In this document: positions 9,961 to 22,029 of the stretch, piece after piece
Layout of the letters: each line of letters opens with the position of its first letter
Position numbering within the stretch: the first letter of the stretch is position 1
NCBI GenBank assembly: GCA_948099385.1
Contig: CANUEZ040000199.1
Coordinates: 754,001 to 818,000 of the forward strand
Source: Fasciola hepatica
Lineage: Eukaryota > Platyhelminthes > Trematoda > Plagiorchiida > Fasciolidae
DNA length: 64,000 nt
Direction: 5' to 3'
Program-made: the position numbers and the translations under genes
The notes under the pieces: model-generated
Seen by the model: the letters and a program-made list of their open reading frames with translations, nothing else
Told to the model about the DNA's origin: nothing
Database searches by the model: none

Positions 9961-10930
9961 GTGCTACCTTTGCATGGAATTCAATAAGCTCTACTATTTG
10001 GGTTTTGCGGGATTACGTACATTGGCCTTTTTATAATAAAACAGGTAGGAGACCTCTCAAGCGAAACAGGCTTGCTCACTTGTATGCAAAATGGGGCTGC
10101 GCATATAGAAGTGGCCCATAGCCCAAAAATACCCATTTCCGAAGTATATTTCAAGAGGAGGACCGCCGGAGGTCATTTTTAGCTATGACGCTTCTAATTC
10201 TATTGAGGTTGAAAAAGAGTTGAAAGTGATTATGGTGTTATTGGATAGCAAAACACTGGTAGGTGAATTTTAAAGCATAACATTGAGCGGTGATTCCAGC
10301 CTATTGAAGAAAGTCAATGTGCCAGCATGTTTTATTCTTTTGGGCGAATAATCACAGTTGCGGTAGGTGGTTAGGTTCTCAAAGAAGAATCACCGTTGAC
10401 CTGTATTGATTAGGCCGAACAGATCAATAACGGTGGGCCAATTATTCCAGCGTATGATGATCCCCCATCGCCAAGAGCTCAAAGACCCAGTAATTTACTG
10501 CTGTTACTCTCCAACCCCACTGGCATCCGTGGAGAAACCAGTCTTACTAAAAAGTATGCGAAATGATGGCTTTGGGCGCAGCAGTTAGTCGCTGCTCTCC
10601 GGTAACTATGGCGAAAACAGGGCTTACAGACTTTGCTACTGAGCCGAGATTGGTTTCCTCCCAAAAGACGATCACGCGTTGGTGGTTTACTTTTTCTTCT
10701 AGGTAAAAACACAGCTAGGGAGAAGTGACCTAATAAAATCATCGCCAAAGTATATGCTTGTGCCGATGGACACAAGTCGGATAATGGTTTGTGCCATTGT
10801 GAGAGTGCTTGTCAAGATTCTCGATCCGTAAGTTAACTGGAAGGAGTAGAGTTAAACGAATAGGCTGGAACTGACCAGTTTTTCCCGGAGTGATCTGAAT
10901 CCTACCCCCGACTGTGGGCAGCTCTCCTGG
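9960..10930 (+). pseudogene. BEL/Pao integrase core and C-terminal extension remnant
   Basis: The integrase joins element DNA into the genome. Near 10000-10170 frames give FCGITYIG, GAAHIEVAHS and RGGPPEVIFSYDASNSIEVE with KELK, matching the Pao pattern DxFGP..., RAVHLEVA..., RRGxPxxIxSDNGTNFxGAxxEL. The DNG Asp is read YDASN, so the second catalytic residue survives in altered context. Downstream, pieces such as PIIPAYDDPPSPRAQRPSNL followed by NPTGIRGETSLTKKYAK match the post-catalytic region (LTPNHLLLLR...). The last recognisable block is KVYACADGHKSDNG near 10750-10800. Frame changes occur throughout. Confidence 0.7.
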
Positions 10931-11890
10931 TTGGATGCAAATAAGTTCCTTGCATGTTTCCCAAGACCACACTGGTTTTGGAGGCTGGTGTTGAATCCGT
11001 TTGTGTTGTTAGCCCGACGAACAATGAATGAAGTATCAAAGGACGTTCCCATCTCTTTTTCATCCATATTCTGGCCAACCAACCCACCGATTTCTTTCTT
11101 TGTCACAATATTTGACATTCGTGACTTTGGCGACTGATACGAGACTGGTGCTCATTGACTCAGCCTTATTTTCTACTTAGTTCCTGAATTATTTGCCCGA
11201 AGAAATAACTGTTGAGTCTGGTTTTCATATATTTACAAACTGCAAACTGTGCTTTACCGTGGCATACATCATTTGGTGATTCCAATCTCTATGATGGTCT
11301 TTTGACATTCAGCTAAATACTCGGGTCGGGTAAATTCTTCAAAGAAAATTTTCATAGTCGTGCTGTCAAGAATTTTTGATTGCCATTGCAGTGTTGTACT
11401 GCTGACTAAGGGCACCGATTAGGAGAAAACGTCCGAAAATTGCAGTCCAAGGAGAGGCTCTGGTTTGGCGTAGTGAGAAACAGCTTTAGTCCTGATCCAC
11501 ACATTTGTACATCAGATTTTATTCACTTGCGGGGCATCTCCTCGGTGGAATAATCTTGCACAAGAAATAACAGGAGCACCTTCCAGGTGAACATATAAAA
11601 AGTTTTGGTACATCACATAGAGTTAGATCCTAGCCTACTCCCAAAATGATTTGCCCTCTCGTCAGTCATAGTTTCGGATTTCATTGTTTTCTTTCCGTTC
11701 TACCACCTTAAAAATGAATTAATAAATTATATAAGCAAACCAGCAACAGATAAAATTTAATACAGGCCACGTTTGTTTTTGCTTTTGAATTACTGTATCC
11801 TCACCCACTTCCCACGGTTCTGCCCCCTTGGTAACGGAAATAAAAGAACGAATATATACATCGGACACGAAGAATGTTTGTTACGGCTTA
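10931..11890. other. Unclassified AT-richer DNA, possibly the 3' end of the BEL/Pao element
   Basis: No coding motif. If the BEL element retained a 3' LTR it should lie here, but I found no matching repeat on the left side. An AT-rich piece near 11710-11760 resembles a polyadenylation region but nothing decisive is visible. Confidence 0.3.
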
Positions 11891-11894
11891 CCTA

Positions 11895-12000
11895 GGATGG
11901 GTGATAGCCAAGGTCAATCGAGCTCCCAAAATTCTTTCGATGTTGTGCACACCAGTCATGCACCTGCCACTGCACTGTGTGTCTTGTCGAATCTTCGAAT
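11895..12000. repeat. Short dispersed repeat (SINE-like), copy 1
   Basis: About 100 bases here align with 41697-41795 in the same orientation: CAATCGAGC, AATTC(C/T)TTCGATG, GTGCACACCA, ATGCACC and CGTCGAATC/TTGTCGAATC are shared, roughly three quarters identical by eye. The rest of the flanks differ. In the second copy a sequence resembling a Pol III B box (GGCTCAAGTCC) lies about 45 bases upstream; it is not recognisable in this copy. Confidence 0.5.
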
Positions 12001-13120
12001 ACACCAATATACAGGGGGTAGAACCTTCTTGGCCTATTTATCCGCATGTATTTTTTTCCTTTCCCATTTTCAATCAACTGTGTTCTGTTCTTTGGCCAGC
12101 TTTATATCCCACCTTGTCCATTTATTTTCAGTCCTGTACCCCAAAGAAAAGGGGATATATGCAGGATACTGGAATATTTAGGCTCGAATGTCGCACTCGC
12201 ACATTACTCTAAGGTCCCAGGGATTCGAGACCGATGGCGCGAAAGAAGCTTCTGGAAGGTCGCACGTGTATGGCAAATCGCAGCGATGAATTTTTCTTTC
12301 TGAATAAGCTGATTGTTTAAGCCTTGAGTAAGTAGATGGCAAACCGAAAGAATTTGAAGAAACCAATAATCTAGATGACAGTGACATAGCAAAATAAGTT
12401 TGAATCGTAATTGTTTTTACTTGTACTTTAACCTCAGTATTATTGTGCCACATTTCCAGACGAATCTTTACACCATTGAATTTTGTCATCTCCCCGTCAG
12501 CTGACTGTTGAAAATCGGTGCCGCTACCCGGAACCGAAGTTTGCCTAAAAGCGAGTCTGTTTTGCCCTGGATTATGTAATCAGAAGAAAGGCGCAATTGC
12601 AAGGTTAAATATGTATTCCACAGCGACAGACGGTGAAGGCCAGTACAAGCGGAAAGTGGAAACGCAAGCAAATGAGCAAGTGCGTGCGTCAGTGGTTTCT
12701 GCAGTCGGAGACGTAAGGCAATTATGCAATTGGATTAGGTCTTGGAAGGTCGAGCAACACGTGATATGATCTCTTTGGCAAGGGCTCTCCGAGCAGAAGC
12801 TCGAAAACATCAGCTGTTTACGTGTATGCATAATCGCGTAGGTACATCCAGGATTGCAAGGGGTGTAGATCGTGAATGCATGTGGGAGCACACGACTCTA
12901 CAGGCTGAACACTACAAAGTCGAATCTAAAGATCTGTAAGGGGCGACGGACCGCCAGCCGCAGAAGGATACCTCGAGAAGTTTATCAGTTTGCAATTTTC
13001 CGCACGCCGAAAGAATGCAAGCTAACCAAAACTCAAAGTGTTCCAATTTCGGATGCGTCCGGGAGATGTTGTCTTGATGGAAATCATTGCCCGTGGGTAG
13101 GTTAGGTTTGGTGGTATCTC
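12001..13120. other. Unclassified DNA
   Basis: Open frames of 60-117 codons occur but none shows a domain I recognise, and none is supported by codon pattern or neighbours. I see no repeat structure other than the flanking elements. Confidence 0.35.
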
Positions 13121-13125
13121 ATATT

Positions 13126-14290
13126 TTTAATAATAACAATAATGGTGGTATATTTCTGGACCGGGGTCAAGGGGCACGCATGTAATCATGATCAGAATTC
13201 ACAATACCACTGAACGCGATGGAAAATTTACAAATTTCAAAGACGGATTTGCTCATCGCAGCAACAATAGACTGAGGCTGAGGAGAATTTGAATGAAGCA
13301 AAGCGACTGGAGAATACACGGCAGTATGGATTGATTTCGAGTCAGGTGCGGTAATAGTAATGAATGGGCCGGATATAGGAATGTTCAGACGGACATTGTC
13401 TTAGGATGTAGGAAACACAATATTCACGAGATTGATGCAAGTAAATGGTCAGTATTGCATACTCGGGTCCACTTAATAAGGTAACTGGGGTTGAGGCAAG
13501 GAAGGTAAGGAAGAATTTCATGAAGGTTCGCAGAGGAATACTAATTTTCACAGATTTGTAGATGTGAAAAGGAATAGCACCCCCTGAAAGGGTGGGGCAA
13601 TTTCCATGAGAAGTAGTGTGCGTCATCTAGTGTGGGCAGTTCGCCGCTTGTGGAAAATGGATGAAGTTCCAGGAAGGAATAATCAGCAATTGGAATGCCG
13701 TGTTCACGACGGACAAAATAAGGCAAGTCAAGGGTGAAAACCTTTGCGATAGACCAGGCTATGCTGGTAAATTGGCGAATACATCACCCTGTGGAGTTTC
13801 TCGCGGCTTTATTTTGTCCGTGCTTGGCTTTTTGGGTAAGGGTTAACTGCGGTTTTTGTTCGCTGTTTCATCATGGGAAGGAGTTCACCACAAATCTTGA
13901 CCGATCACTATTTAATTAGGAGTCCTCGCACGGCGGTTTAAATGGTTTCGACATCGGGAGGTTCTTGTAGTGAAAATTACTCAGTAAGCCTCAGAGGGAC
14001 ATATGCAGCAATTCCAGGACTTCTTGTGGGCAAAACCAGGTGGCTGGTTCCTATTCGCGGTAGCCGGCCCTTGGTGCGGTTGTAGACGGGCAGAGAAAAA
14101 GATAAACTGTCTTCTCGATATATTGCAGCCAGGAAACGATGTTCGGGTGGTTCTGAAATTAAAATAGTGAGAATCACAGTCTGGGAGATGTTCCAGCTGA
14201 GGGTTAGCGTGAGCAAAATAACAGATAAGGGTACGGAGGTTGGAAGTGAGGCACAAATGTCTTAGTGAAATGAGGAATCGTTGTTACTGT
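13126..14290 (-). repeat. Family B noncoding LINE-like repeat, copy 1
   Basis: The low-coordinate end has AATAATAACAATAATGG followed by TGGTATATTTCTGGACC, then CATGTAATCATGATCAGAATT, the same terminus as families A and B elsewhere (25372, 43148, 57547). The body matches 57900-58760: TTCACGAGATTGATGCAAG near 13420, GGAATACTAATTTTCACAG near 13535, ATGAGAAGTAG near 13608 and CAATTAGGAGTCC...GCACGGCGGT near 13910-13940. The minus strand is sense because the ATT-type tail lies at low coordinates. It shows no reverse transcriptase and looks noncoding. The high-coordinate end is approximate. Confidence 0.6.
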
Positions 14291-15690
14291 GATTCGGTAT
14301 TCGTGAGGGCTAACTGCGTCTGCACTACTAGGTATAGTTATTGACTACCGATTCGGCCGTTCACCGGGAAGTTTTATCTTTCGCGGGTAATAAGTTCGTG
14401 GAGGTTCACTTTGACTGCAGGGTCTGTGGGCTTCGTGAGGAGGTAGTTGGGACACACTAAGAACACAAATGGCGAGTTTGTATGATAGATTCAGAAGATA
14501 TATGACACATCCTATCGCGGTGTATCTACAGGTCTAATGTTGCAGGTTGCTGTTAGGTAAGGCTGAAAACTAGAGAGTGGGCTGGATTCTAGGACAAGAG
14601 GATCGCTGCTTTCTTACAGAAGGGAGGAAATGTAGATAAGTGGGCGAAAAATACAGGCGCTTTTCGCTGCTTTCATTCATGTATGATTGTATATACAATA
14701 ATATCTACATGTATATAATAAGTGCTTTGATGAGACGTGGCTGTCGTCTGATGTATTGAATTGTTGTCCACAGACACGGTGATTTTGTAGCTGACGTCAA
14801 CAAACACGCCAGGCCTGCATGGGGGGGGGGTACGAGGTGGTTGAAATTTAGAGCGGGAGGTGGGTAAGCATACGTGGAGGGAGACAAGTTCGCTATCTCC
14901 TCAATCAGTCTCGTGCACAGGAACCACAAGCATGTCAAGCGGACAAGGGTGGTGTTGGGCTTTCCTTTTCGCAGGATCAGGTCTGAGCTGATGGGAGACA
15001 CCCATGATTGGAGGTTGCCCATTCCCTTCACAGCCCGATTTTACTGGTATATATAGATCAAATTTCGCCGAAGAGTGCCGGGAGGAAATCATCATAAGGC
15101 AGCTCTTTGGAGAAGCCTGTGACATTGTCAGTGGAACGGATCTTCCAGAGGTAGCGATCTAGCTTCCACCATTTTAACAAATTCAGAAGTCAATTGATGT
15201 CCCCAAACATCCTTTGCAACACTGATGGGAACTTAACGGAAGAAAGCGGTAGCATCATGAGTACGTTCGGTCCATTGGTAGGGCGCCAAAATAACTGAGC
15301 CTGCGAGCCTACCCAAGTGGGACCAAGGATGGACTAGGCCGTCTTGCACCAGAACACTTTACCGATGGGGTCTCCAATCGAGCTGAGAAGCTTGTGTTGT
15401 TACGAGGAAATACTCACGGTGTTGCGCGAGCTCTGTCTAACGGGGAAGAAGAAGGAGGCCTGGAACGGGCAATCGCAGGCATGCCAGCTGGACGCGAACG
15501 TTGTGGTTTGTGCGAATGGCGGCCGAATGCTCAACAGCCAGCACACAGTTCGGTGAGTGGGAGAAGGAGCTGGTACCGAAGCAATGACACTGGTAAGCTT
15601 CGCCCGTTTTATGACAGGTGCTATTGCACCAGCGCCAATCTGTGGCACCCTAGACCCCGCCATAGTCCACCTGGACCATCTTCTTCGCAG
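14291..15690. other. Unclassified DNA upstream of a Gypsy fragment
   Basis: It contains a G10 run at 14821-14830 and an AT-rich tract near 14690-14720. Open frames of 60-127 codons have no recognisable domain. It could hold the Gypsy Gag or LTR but I could not confirm either. Confidence 0.3.
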
Positions 15691-15699
15691 CCACTAGGG

Positions 15700-17460
15700 A
15701 GCAGCCTACCCTTGTACGAAACCAGGCCACAAAGTCAGAAACAGGTTGGATCCTTCTTTCCTGTGATTTCGATATGATTTGCTCGTGCTAAATCATTATA
15801 TGTTCAGATGAAGGTTATTGGAGCCGTTTTGTGTGGTATGGTTGCTACGGGATAGAGGAGAAGCTTGATCAACGCGTAGTTGACGGCAATAGTCGAAAAC
15901 ATTGAAATAGCCCCTTTGTCGTATTACTCCAACCGCGGTAAATGGAGGGAAGTTAACCGTCGGAGGAATGACCATGTCAAACTAAGATCTGGGTGATGTT
16001 TTTAAAAAGCAGCCTCAAAAGGTGGCCGAAAGAATTCCGTAAGATATGACGGTCGGGAAATATGCTTTGGTGGAAGGTAGGGTGAGCAACTGATACCTCA
16101 CAGAAAACGTTATATCAGTGAAACGGAAAAAGATGAGCCTTTGGTCGGGACCGGGTCAGTATCAGCAGCAGCGCAAAGACACCGGAAAAGGAAGGTCACT
16201 TAACACAGTCAGGTGAGTTCCCGGAAGACAATGACACGTTATTATGGAGAGAAAGAATGAACCAGGCAGATGTTGTTGGATTCGGATTGACTTTGGGGAT
16301 ACAAACCCCATTTGAATGGCTCTTGGAGCAATTGCACTTGATTGGCAAGCGTAGAGGCAGCATATAATCGAAAAAAGTTGAAGAACAACATAATCCAGGC
16401 ATCAAACTAACCCTGATCCTCCGCCGTGGTATAAGTTAAGAAGCAGAATGTAAAATTTCTCTTGTGTTCAGGCTACAGAAAACCTAGTGCTTCCACCAAA
16501 TGGAACTCGTTTCCGCTCCTTGTCACATACAGGTTGTTTGACTCTCTGAGGGGTCGTCAAAACTTTAACACGATAAACCTGGCATCTGGGTGCTGGTGAG
16601 TTAAACTGGCGGCAGAAGATCGGCTTTAGTTAGCCCTCGCGATTCCACCCGGGTTTAATGAGTGCAGGCTATGCATTTTGGGCTAAAAACCGCACTTGCA
16701 ACCCTTCAACTTTTAAAGGATCGCATTAGGAGGGGTGCTAACTTCTTACAAGTGCTTTGTACACACCGACAAGGTACTAATTCACGGGAGGCCGAAAAAG
16801 AAACATTTAGGAAATTGGGAACTAGTTTTGGGAGAATTATAGATAAGGAACCTAAGCTGATGCCTCCCGAGTGCAAGATTCTCTCGAACGAGGTTGACTT
16901 TTTGGACTCACTCTCTCGGGCCAGGGAATGAGAGTTGATCCGGGGAGAACTAAACAAGTCCTAAGTTGGCCAATTCCTGATAACGATGCCGAATTATAGA
17001 GTTTCCTAAGGCTAGTTTCTTATTATCGTCGCCTTATCAAGGGCCTCGCAGAATGGGCGGCACCGTTGAATGCTCTTCTGCGCAAAGACGATGGCTTTAA
17101 TTGAGACGACTGAAAGGAGCAGTCCTTTGCTTACTTACTTGTAGCTCTCTGCTCGGCACCCGAGCTAGAACAGCCAAGCCCCTCTGAAGGGAGCTGGCGA
17201 TTTCATTCTGAAAACAGACATTAGTGACGGAGTCACAGGAACCGAGTTTTTGCAGGTCGGACTGAATGGAATAGTGCATGCCACTGCCTACGGGAGCAAG
17301 ACGTTTTGTAAACAAGGGAAAATTATTGCATAGCAAAGATAGAAATGCTGGACCTGGTCGCCTTTGCCAAAAGGTTCAGACAACGTCTAACCCAGCCAGC
17401 ACAAAATACCACCTTCCATGTGGTGGATTCACCACCTTAATATCACTTCCTTTTTCTTGA
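15700..17460 (+). pseudogene. Degenerate Gypsy (Ty3-type) pol fragment: knuckle, RT, RNase H
   Basis: Read in several frames, the + strand shows CTKPGHKVRN near 15713-15745, a possible zinc knuckle remnant; then around 16480-16680 pieces equivalent to the RT blocks RDAFPLPHIDRLFDSLRG and STIDLASGYW; then FGLKTALATLQLLKDRIRRG near 16678-16737; then HRQGTNSREA, PPECKILSNEVDFLDSLSR, and SFLRLVSYYRRLIKGLAEWA followed by APLNALLRKDDGF near 17010-17100, the classic RT thumb to RNase H connection. A long open piece is only 16662-16931. The YLDD catalytic block is not readable, so the element is dead. No LTRs found. Confidence 0.7.
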
Positions 17461-18285
17461 GGATGAATGCCCATTTTTGATCAAGACGGCCAAATTGATT
17501 CTGTGCATCGCTTTGAAATTTGTCACAGCTCAAAGAACTTCTGATAGCAGGATTATTATGGCGGTTGGTTGACTTCGATTTGTTTCCCAGTGTTATTAGT
17601 ATCTGCCAAGTACCTGTCAGCCCACTCTACTGAGCGTTCAGTTTTGGAATATACCAAATATTTGTTCGCAACTCTGCCCAGAGTTCACGATATCCTTCAC
17701 CAAGTTAGGGATGAAACTTCGAACATCTTTGTTGTAATACCATGCAACTTATCTCGGACCTTTCCCTCAATGCGATTCTTGAAGTCGTTAGCCTTTGTCC
17801 CAGGACCATGACCCCATGTAAGTCAACACTCTCAAGCCGAGCAAAGTGTAGACAATTCAAACAATTCGCAAAACCAGAACAAGATTGCTTCGTAGTTCCT
17901 GCGGTATAAATTGCAATTCACAAAAAGATACAAATATATACAAACATCACGTTTGCAGCCAAATAGACTCCACAGTAAAACCCGAAGGTTCAGATCCCCG
18001 TGGCTCAAGCTCCACAGTCAAAAACGGTTCAAGGCCAGGTTCAAGCGTCTCACATGGATAAACAAAGTTGCGAAGGCGTGGTGTATGGATGGGATTTTCA
18101 AAGTAATGTGAAATGTAGTCAAATTCACAGGGCAAGTAGAACATTTGGAAGGATTTTCAGTACTCGTTCTTTACACTCCACATCTCGGTGCTGATTTGCC
18201 ACCCGCATATAGATTTTCTACTCCAAACACGAATCTGGAATGTGTCGCACTAAACAACCCACTTAGCTACCAAATTCTCCTATAA
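17461..18285. other. Unclassified DNA
   Basis: It may include the decayed tail of the Gypsy fragment or the 5' part of the adjacent LINE. Several GGTTCAA/GGCTCAAG words near 17975-18050 are reminiscent of Pol III B boxes but do not form a tRNA-like structure I can support. Confidence 0.3.
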
Positions 18286-18289
18286 CAAT

Positions 18290-20040
18290 ATCTCGATGGT
18301 TCTTTTCGGTAGCCGATCCATCATAAACAAAATTCGGTACTTAGGATATCTGACCTCTACTTCTAATTGCGATACAATCTTGATTACTAGAACATGGTTC
18401 ACCTATTACACTCCAATGGACCAGGTTTCTCTTGTGGGCTACTACTTCTTCAGAATAAATAGGGAAACTCGGCTCGACGGACTGCTTGGAATTTGTCGAC
18501 CAGACCTTCAATGAAACAGCACTTCACCACCCTCTACTCGACCCTTTTCCCGATTCACCTTGGCTAACTCTCTACATCCCTGGATCCCAACTTCATGTTG
18601 GATGTGTTTACTGTCCAGCAAGCGAAAATTTCTCTGGACTTCCACACCATATTGATGCAGACGAATGCCTATTCTTACTGTTCTCAACTTTAAAAGTAAT
18701 TGTTGGTAACTTTACCTAAAATAGCTTGGCCATTTTTGTCTACAACCGCTAATCTTTTACTATTGACAACGAGTAATACCGTAGGAGGGCGAGTACAGCA
18801 TATCCAATCTCCAACGGGGATAAAAGCATTTCAGATCTCATTTTCACCCGCAGCTTCCCTCATGTAGTTGTCTCAATCTCTCAAGGTTTACCCAGCCGCG
18901 ATCTCAATACGGTTCACTGTCGCATTCTCACTCACCCACCGCCTACCCGGAAGTCATACCGCACCAAACCATCTCCTCTTTCTTATCGGAATGCTCTCCG
19001 CACGATCATTCGACAAACGGAGTAGCGTGAATTATTCTCTCCCGTGATCCACAACACCCCGCCGATATTTTCTACGCACAGTTCTCCAGATGTCTTGAGA
19101 AGATAACCTGTAACCCCCAGCAATGAAATGACTGGACATCCTATAAAACGTATCTGCAAACAAAGTCTCCTGAACTTCAAAATATTCACGAAACTTTGCA
19201 CGACTTCGCAATTCCCATTCTACTTTTCCGCCGCACTTCCTCTACTCAAAGACCTAAAGAAACTACACTACGTAACGTGGAACTGGAGGCTCTGCGGCAC
19301 CCAAATGAACCACTTCGGCTGTCGTTACAGCACAAAGCCAGAACCATTATTGATCATGGAGATATCACGCACATTGTTTCAATGGACAGTAAATTCGCCT
19401 CTACTAATTCTTCCACTTCCGAGGCCTCCAACCCATTGTTTGCCTCAACTATGGCCCATATTACCAACGCTGACCCCCCTTCTCTTACACACTTACAACT
19501 TTAACTGCGCCCACTGTGGAATTTGACGTTTCATTTACCTTCCAATTGTTCACCACTTTCAAGCCATTATCTCACCTCGGGCCTGATGGCGTAATGTCAG
19601 CCAAATTTGTCAAATTGGGACCTGACTTACCTAATTACTGCTCAATTTGTTTACCATAATAATGAACTGCGTTCTGGTGCCGACAAACTCGAAATGTTCA
19701 GTCATAATCCCATTCCACAATAAAGGCCCACTGCATAAGATAACGAAAAACCGTCCCATTACCGGTACTCCTTTTCCCGCTCGGCTAACGGAAAAGATCA
19801 CAAAAGAACGCCTTGCGAAATGCCTCTTCCAAATGAACATTCCTGATCCTCGATAACGAGGTTTCCGTTGGCCAAGACCTTGCCCAACCTGCCAACTTCC
19901 ATTTTGAATCTCACTAATGAGACGGCAGACAATGGAGTTACACTCGTAGCGCTTCACTTGGATACGTCAAAGGCACCTGACCGCGAGCCCCACCATCATT
20001 TTCTGGCTACAATTTCGCAGCCCAAACAGAAGGAATAAAT
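18290..20040 (+). mobile_element. CR1-group LINE, copy 3 (ORF2 endonuclease to start of RT, degenerate)
   Basis: The + strand carries a decayed ORF2 of the same family as the element at 43148-51275. Matching pieces include NCDTILITRTWFTYYTPMDQ (family FDIIVITETWLNDSVPLDQ), VSLVGYYFF, LHVGCVYCPASEN, LKVIVGNFT (family IIAGDF), GDKSISDLIFT, then in the RT region SVIIPFHNKGPLHK, RPITGTPFPARLTEKI and LDTSKAPDR. The endonuclease Glu (ETW) and Asp (GDF) are changed to R and N. It stops around 20040, before the FADD motif, so it is 3' truncated, unlike the usual 5' truncation of LINEs, which suggests later deletion. Confidence 0.75.
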
Positions 20041-20044
20041 TCCC

Positions 20045-20570
20045 AATCTTGGTCAGACTTAAAACAAATCGTCCCGAGTGTGGCGGCCAAAAATCAGCGC
20101 AAGTGAGCTGAACGTTCACGGTCCGTCAACGTGAGCAAGAAAGAGAAACCGTGCTCATATAAATCTAACTGTCATAGGTGAACGCGACTCATTACCGTAC
20201 CAATTGTTCGCAAGGTAACCTCAGTAAGAGGGCACGACCGTCAAAGGAAGGAACAAGTGTATCAAGCGTAGATCAACTGTTGACTACAAAACAGCGTTAG
20301 CATGAATAATGTTTGAGGGAGCAGTCTGGAATTATTCCAATTATACGCAGGTGAGCCGAAAGGGAACTTTTTATTCAAGACGGATGATACACCGGCTGCC
20401 ACGATTCATCCTTATCGTTCATTGCAGTTTCGGTCAGCTATTGGTTCTGGCTCCCTCCTATCACTTGCGCCTCCTTGAATCCAGTGGGTACAGGCCCCAC
20501 AGCAGCAAGCTTGCTACCTCCCCCCTAGGGTATACGAGGAATACAGCAGTATGCCAGCATACACCCTAGC
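20045..20570. other. Unclassified DNA between LINE copy 3 and BEL copy 2
   Basis: It could be the 3' untranslated region or LTR of the minus-strand BEL element, since the BEL C-terminus ends near 20580 on the minus strand. No matching second LTR is visible. Confidence 0.3.
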
Positions 20571-20579
20571 CTACTACCC

Positions 20580-21885
20580 CGGCTTCTAGTCGGTGCCATC
20601 TAGCAAGCAATGTTTTCTCACGTCTCTTCATTGCTTTCCTCCAGTGGTGAGGACCACGGCCGTCCGTACGCGTCCATCTGCATCAACCTCCCCGCCATCA
20701 ATCATACGCACGGGCCACCTGGCTCTCATAGGGCCCCTAGAGCAACCAGCAGGATGCCGTCTTTGCTAAGATTTCTACCTTTTGAAAGCCATTTTCGTCT
20801 AGCCTGGAACATAGGAACACATTCTCTCACCCGTTGACGCCAAAAGATGTCTGCGAATGGGCTGACCTGGTTTGAGAGTCCATAGTAGTGTTCTCTTATG
20901 TTTGCGTTATTCAATATACCGCAATCGCCCCTCAGCAGAAGTAGACTGCACGGAGTCAGAGCCAATCTGCTCCTGCCGTCGGTTAAAAGAGGGACTGGCG
21001 GTCGATTTTACAATCTCTTCTCAACTTCGACAAAGCAAATATGTAACTTCTCCTCACTCACTATCCGTTCCTCGAAAAGCGCTGAAAACAACCTGCGTAA
21101 CGGAGGCATCATTGTCCCATAGCCCCCCAACCCCCGGGGGCTCGGGGCTTGGGAGTTTGCAATGCCAAACATTGCCCTAATTGGCAAGATGATTGTTGTC
21201 TCGCCGTCTATCTCAAAGCTCCAGTTGACCCCTGAGCTCAGTAACGGCGTCCACGAAATTCAATCCTTTGTCGCCATGGACTTCTCTTCGTGTTCCACGT
21301 CCACCGACAAAGCGGACGGAGGGCGTTTTGGAAGAACCATCGCCTAAGATTGCCGTCATTTTGTAATGAGTAGCTGAAGTTTGTAGACAAGTAAACAGAC
21401 GGCCTTACCTTTCTCCGACCCTCGGCACCTACCAACAAGAATAGGACCAAAGTGATCTACCACGCCCGAGCCGAAGCAATGACTTCCTTTTCCATGCGAC
21501 AGGGAAGAAGAAAAGCCATCAACTAATGATCACAGATAGAAGCCAGTCTACGACAAGGTAAACATCGTCCTATCAACCGTTTACCTTAACTGACTCTACT
21601 GATAGTGCAATCGCTCTTTCAGATCGAGGCCAGCACTTGAGTGGTGCCACCATGTCCTTCTCTGCTACGGTGGTTGCAGATAATGAGTTGTGTCGCAGGG
21701 TGTCTGTTCGGCGAAGTAAATGGATGTTTGAAGGCATTTGGATATTCGGCATAAATCAGCCGCCTACCAGCGCACAAAGGTTTCATATTATAATCGGGCA
21801 CGACCTTCTTAAGGAACTCAGGGCACTTTTGCAAAGCCCGCCCGTAAGGGGTCCGCGCTGTAGAAACTCTCCAAATGCCCCCCAA
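20580..21885 (-). pseudogene. BEL/Pao integrase and C-terminal region
   Basis: The minus strand reads RLIYAEYPNAFKHPFTSPNR, HPATQLIICNHRSREGHGG and TTQVLASI (21885-21619 frame), the N-terminal zinc-domain region preceding the core. Then, in other frames, HFGPILVGRCRGSEKG near 21440, HGDKGLNFVDAVTELRGQ near 21290-21240 (family SDNGTNFVGAxxEL; the Asp survives). Finally 20965-20726 is open and reads MALTPCSLLLLRGD, FADIFWRQRVRECVPMFQ, ARRKWLSKGRNLSKDGILLV, the classic end of Pao polyproteins. At least three frame changes; inactive. Confidence 0.8.
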
Positions 21886-22029
21886 TAAACTATAGCTATC
21901 ACCTTGAAACTGATCTTTTTTGTGCCTTCAGCAGACGGGTTGCCCACATTGCCCAATGAAGAAGAAATAACTTACATATAGGAAGTGAACCGGAAGAGCA
22001 AAGCAGTAGCCTCGGAGAGCTTGGACCGG

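Larger units (their letters stand above)
4540..10930 (+). mobile_element. Degenerate BEL/Pao LTR-type retrotransposon, copy 1, interrupted by a PLE
   Basis: Read across frames on the + strand, the stretch gives in order a Gag segment, two zinc knuckles, an aspartic protease, the Pao-type protease-RT linker, the N-terminal half of a reverse transcriptase, and an integrase with its C-terminal extension. This order is that of BEL/Pao Gag-Pol. The polyprotein should be several thousand bases without stops; here it is riddled with frameshifts and stops, and part of RT and RNase H is missing around 9430-9950. A minus-strand PLE and an inverted BEL fragment sit between the linker (ends about 6165) and RT (starts about 8830). 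I could not identify LTRs, so true ends are unknown. It is clearly inactive. Confidence 0.75.

Noticed and set aside
12210..12225. B-box-like GGATTCGAGACC near 12218
   Set aside because: An isolated match to a short degenerate motif with no tRNA structure.
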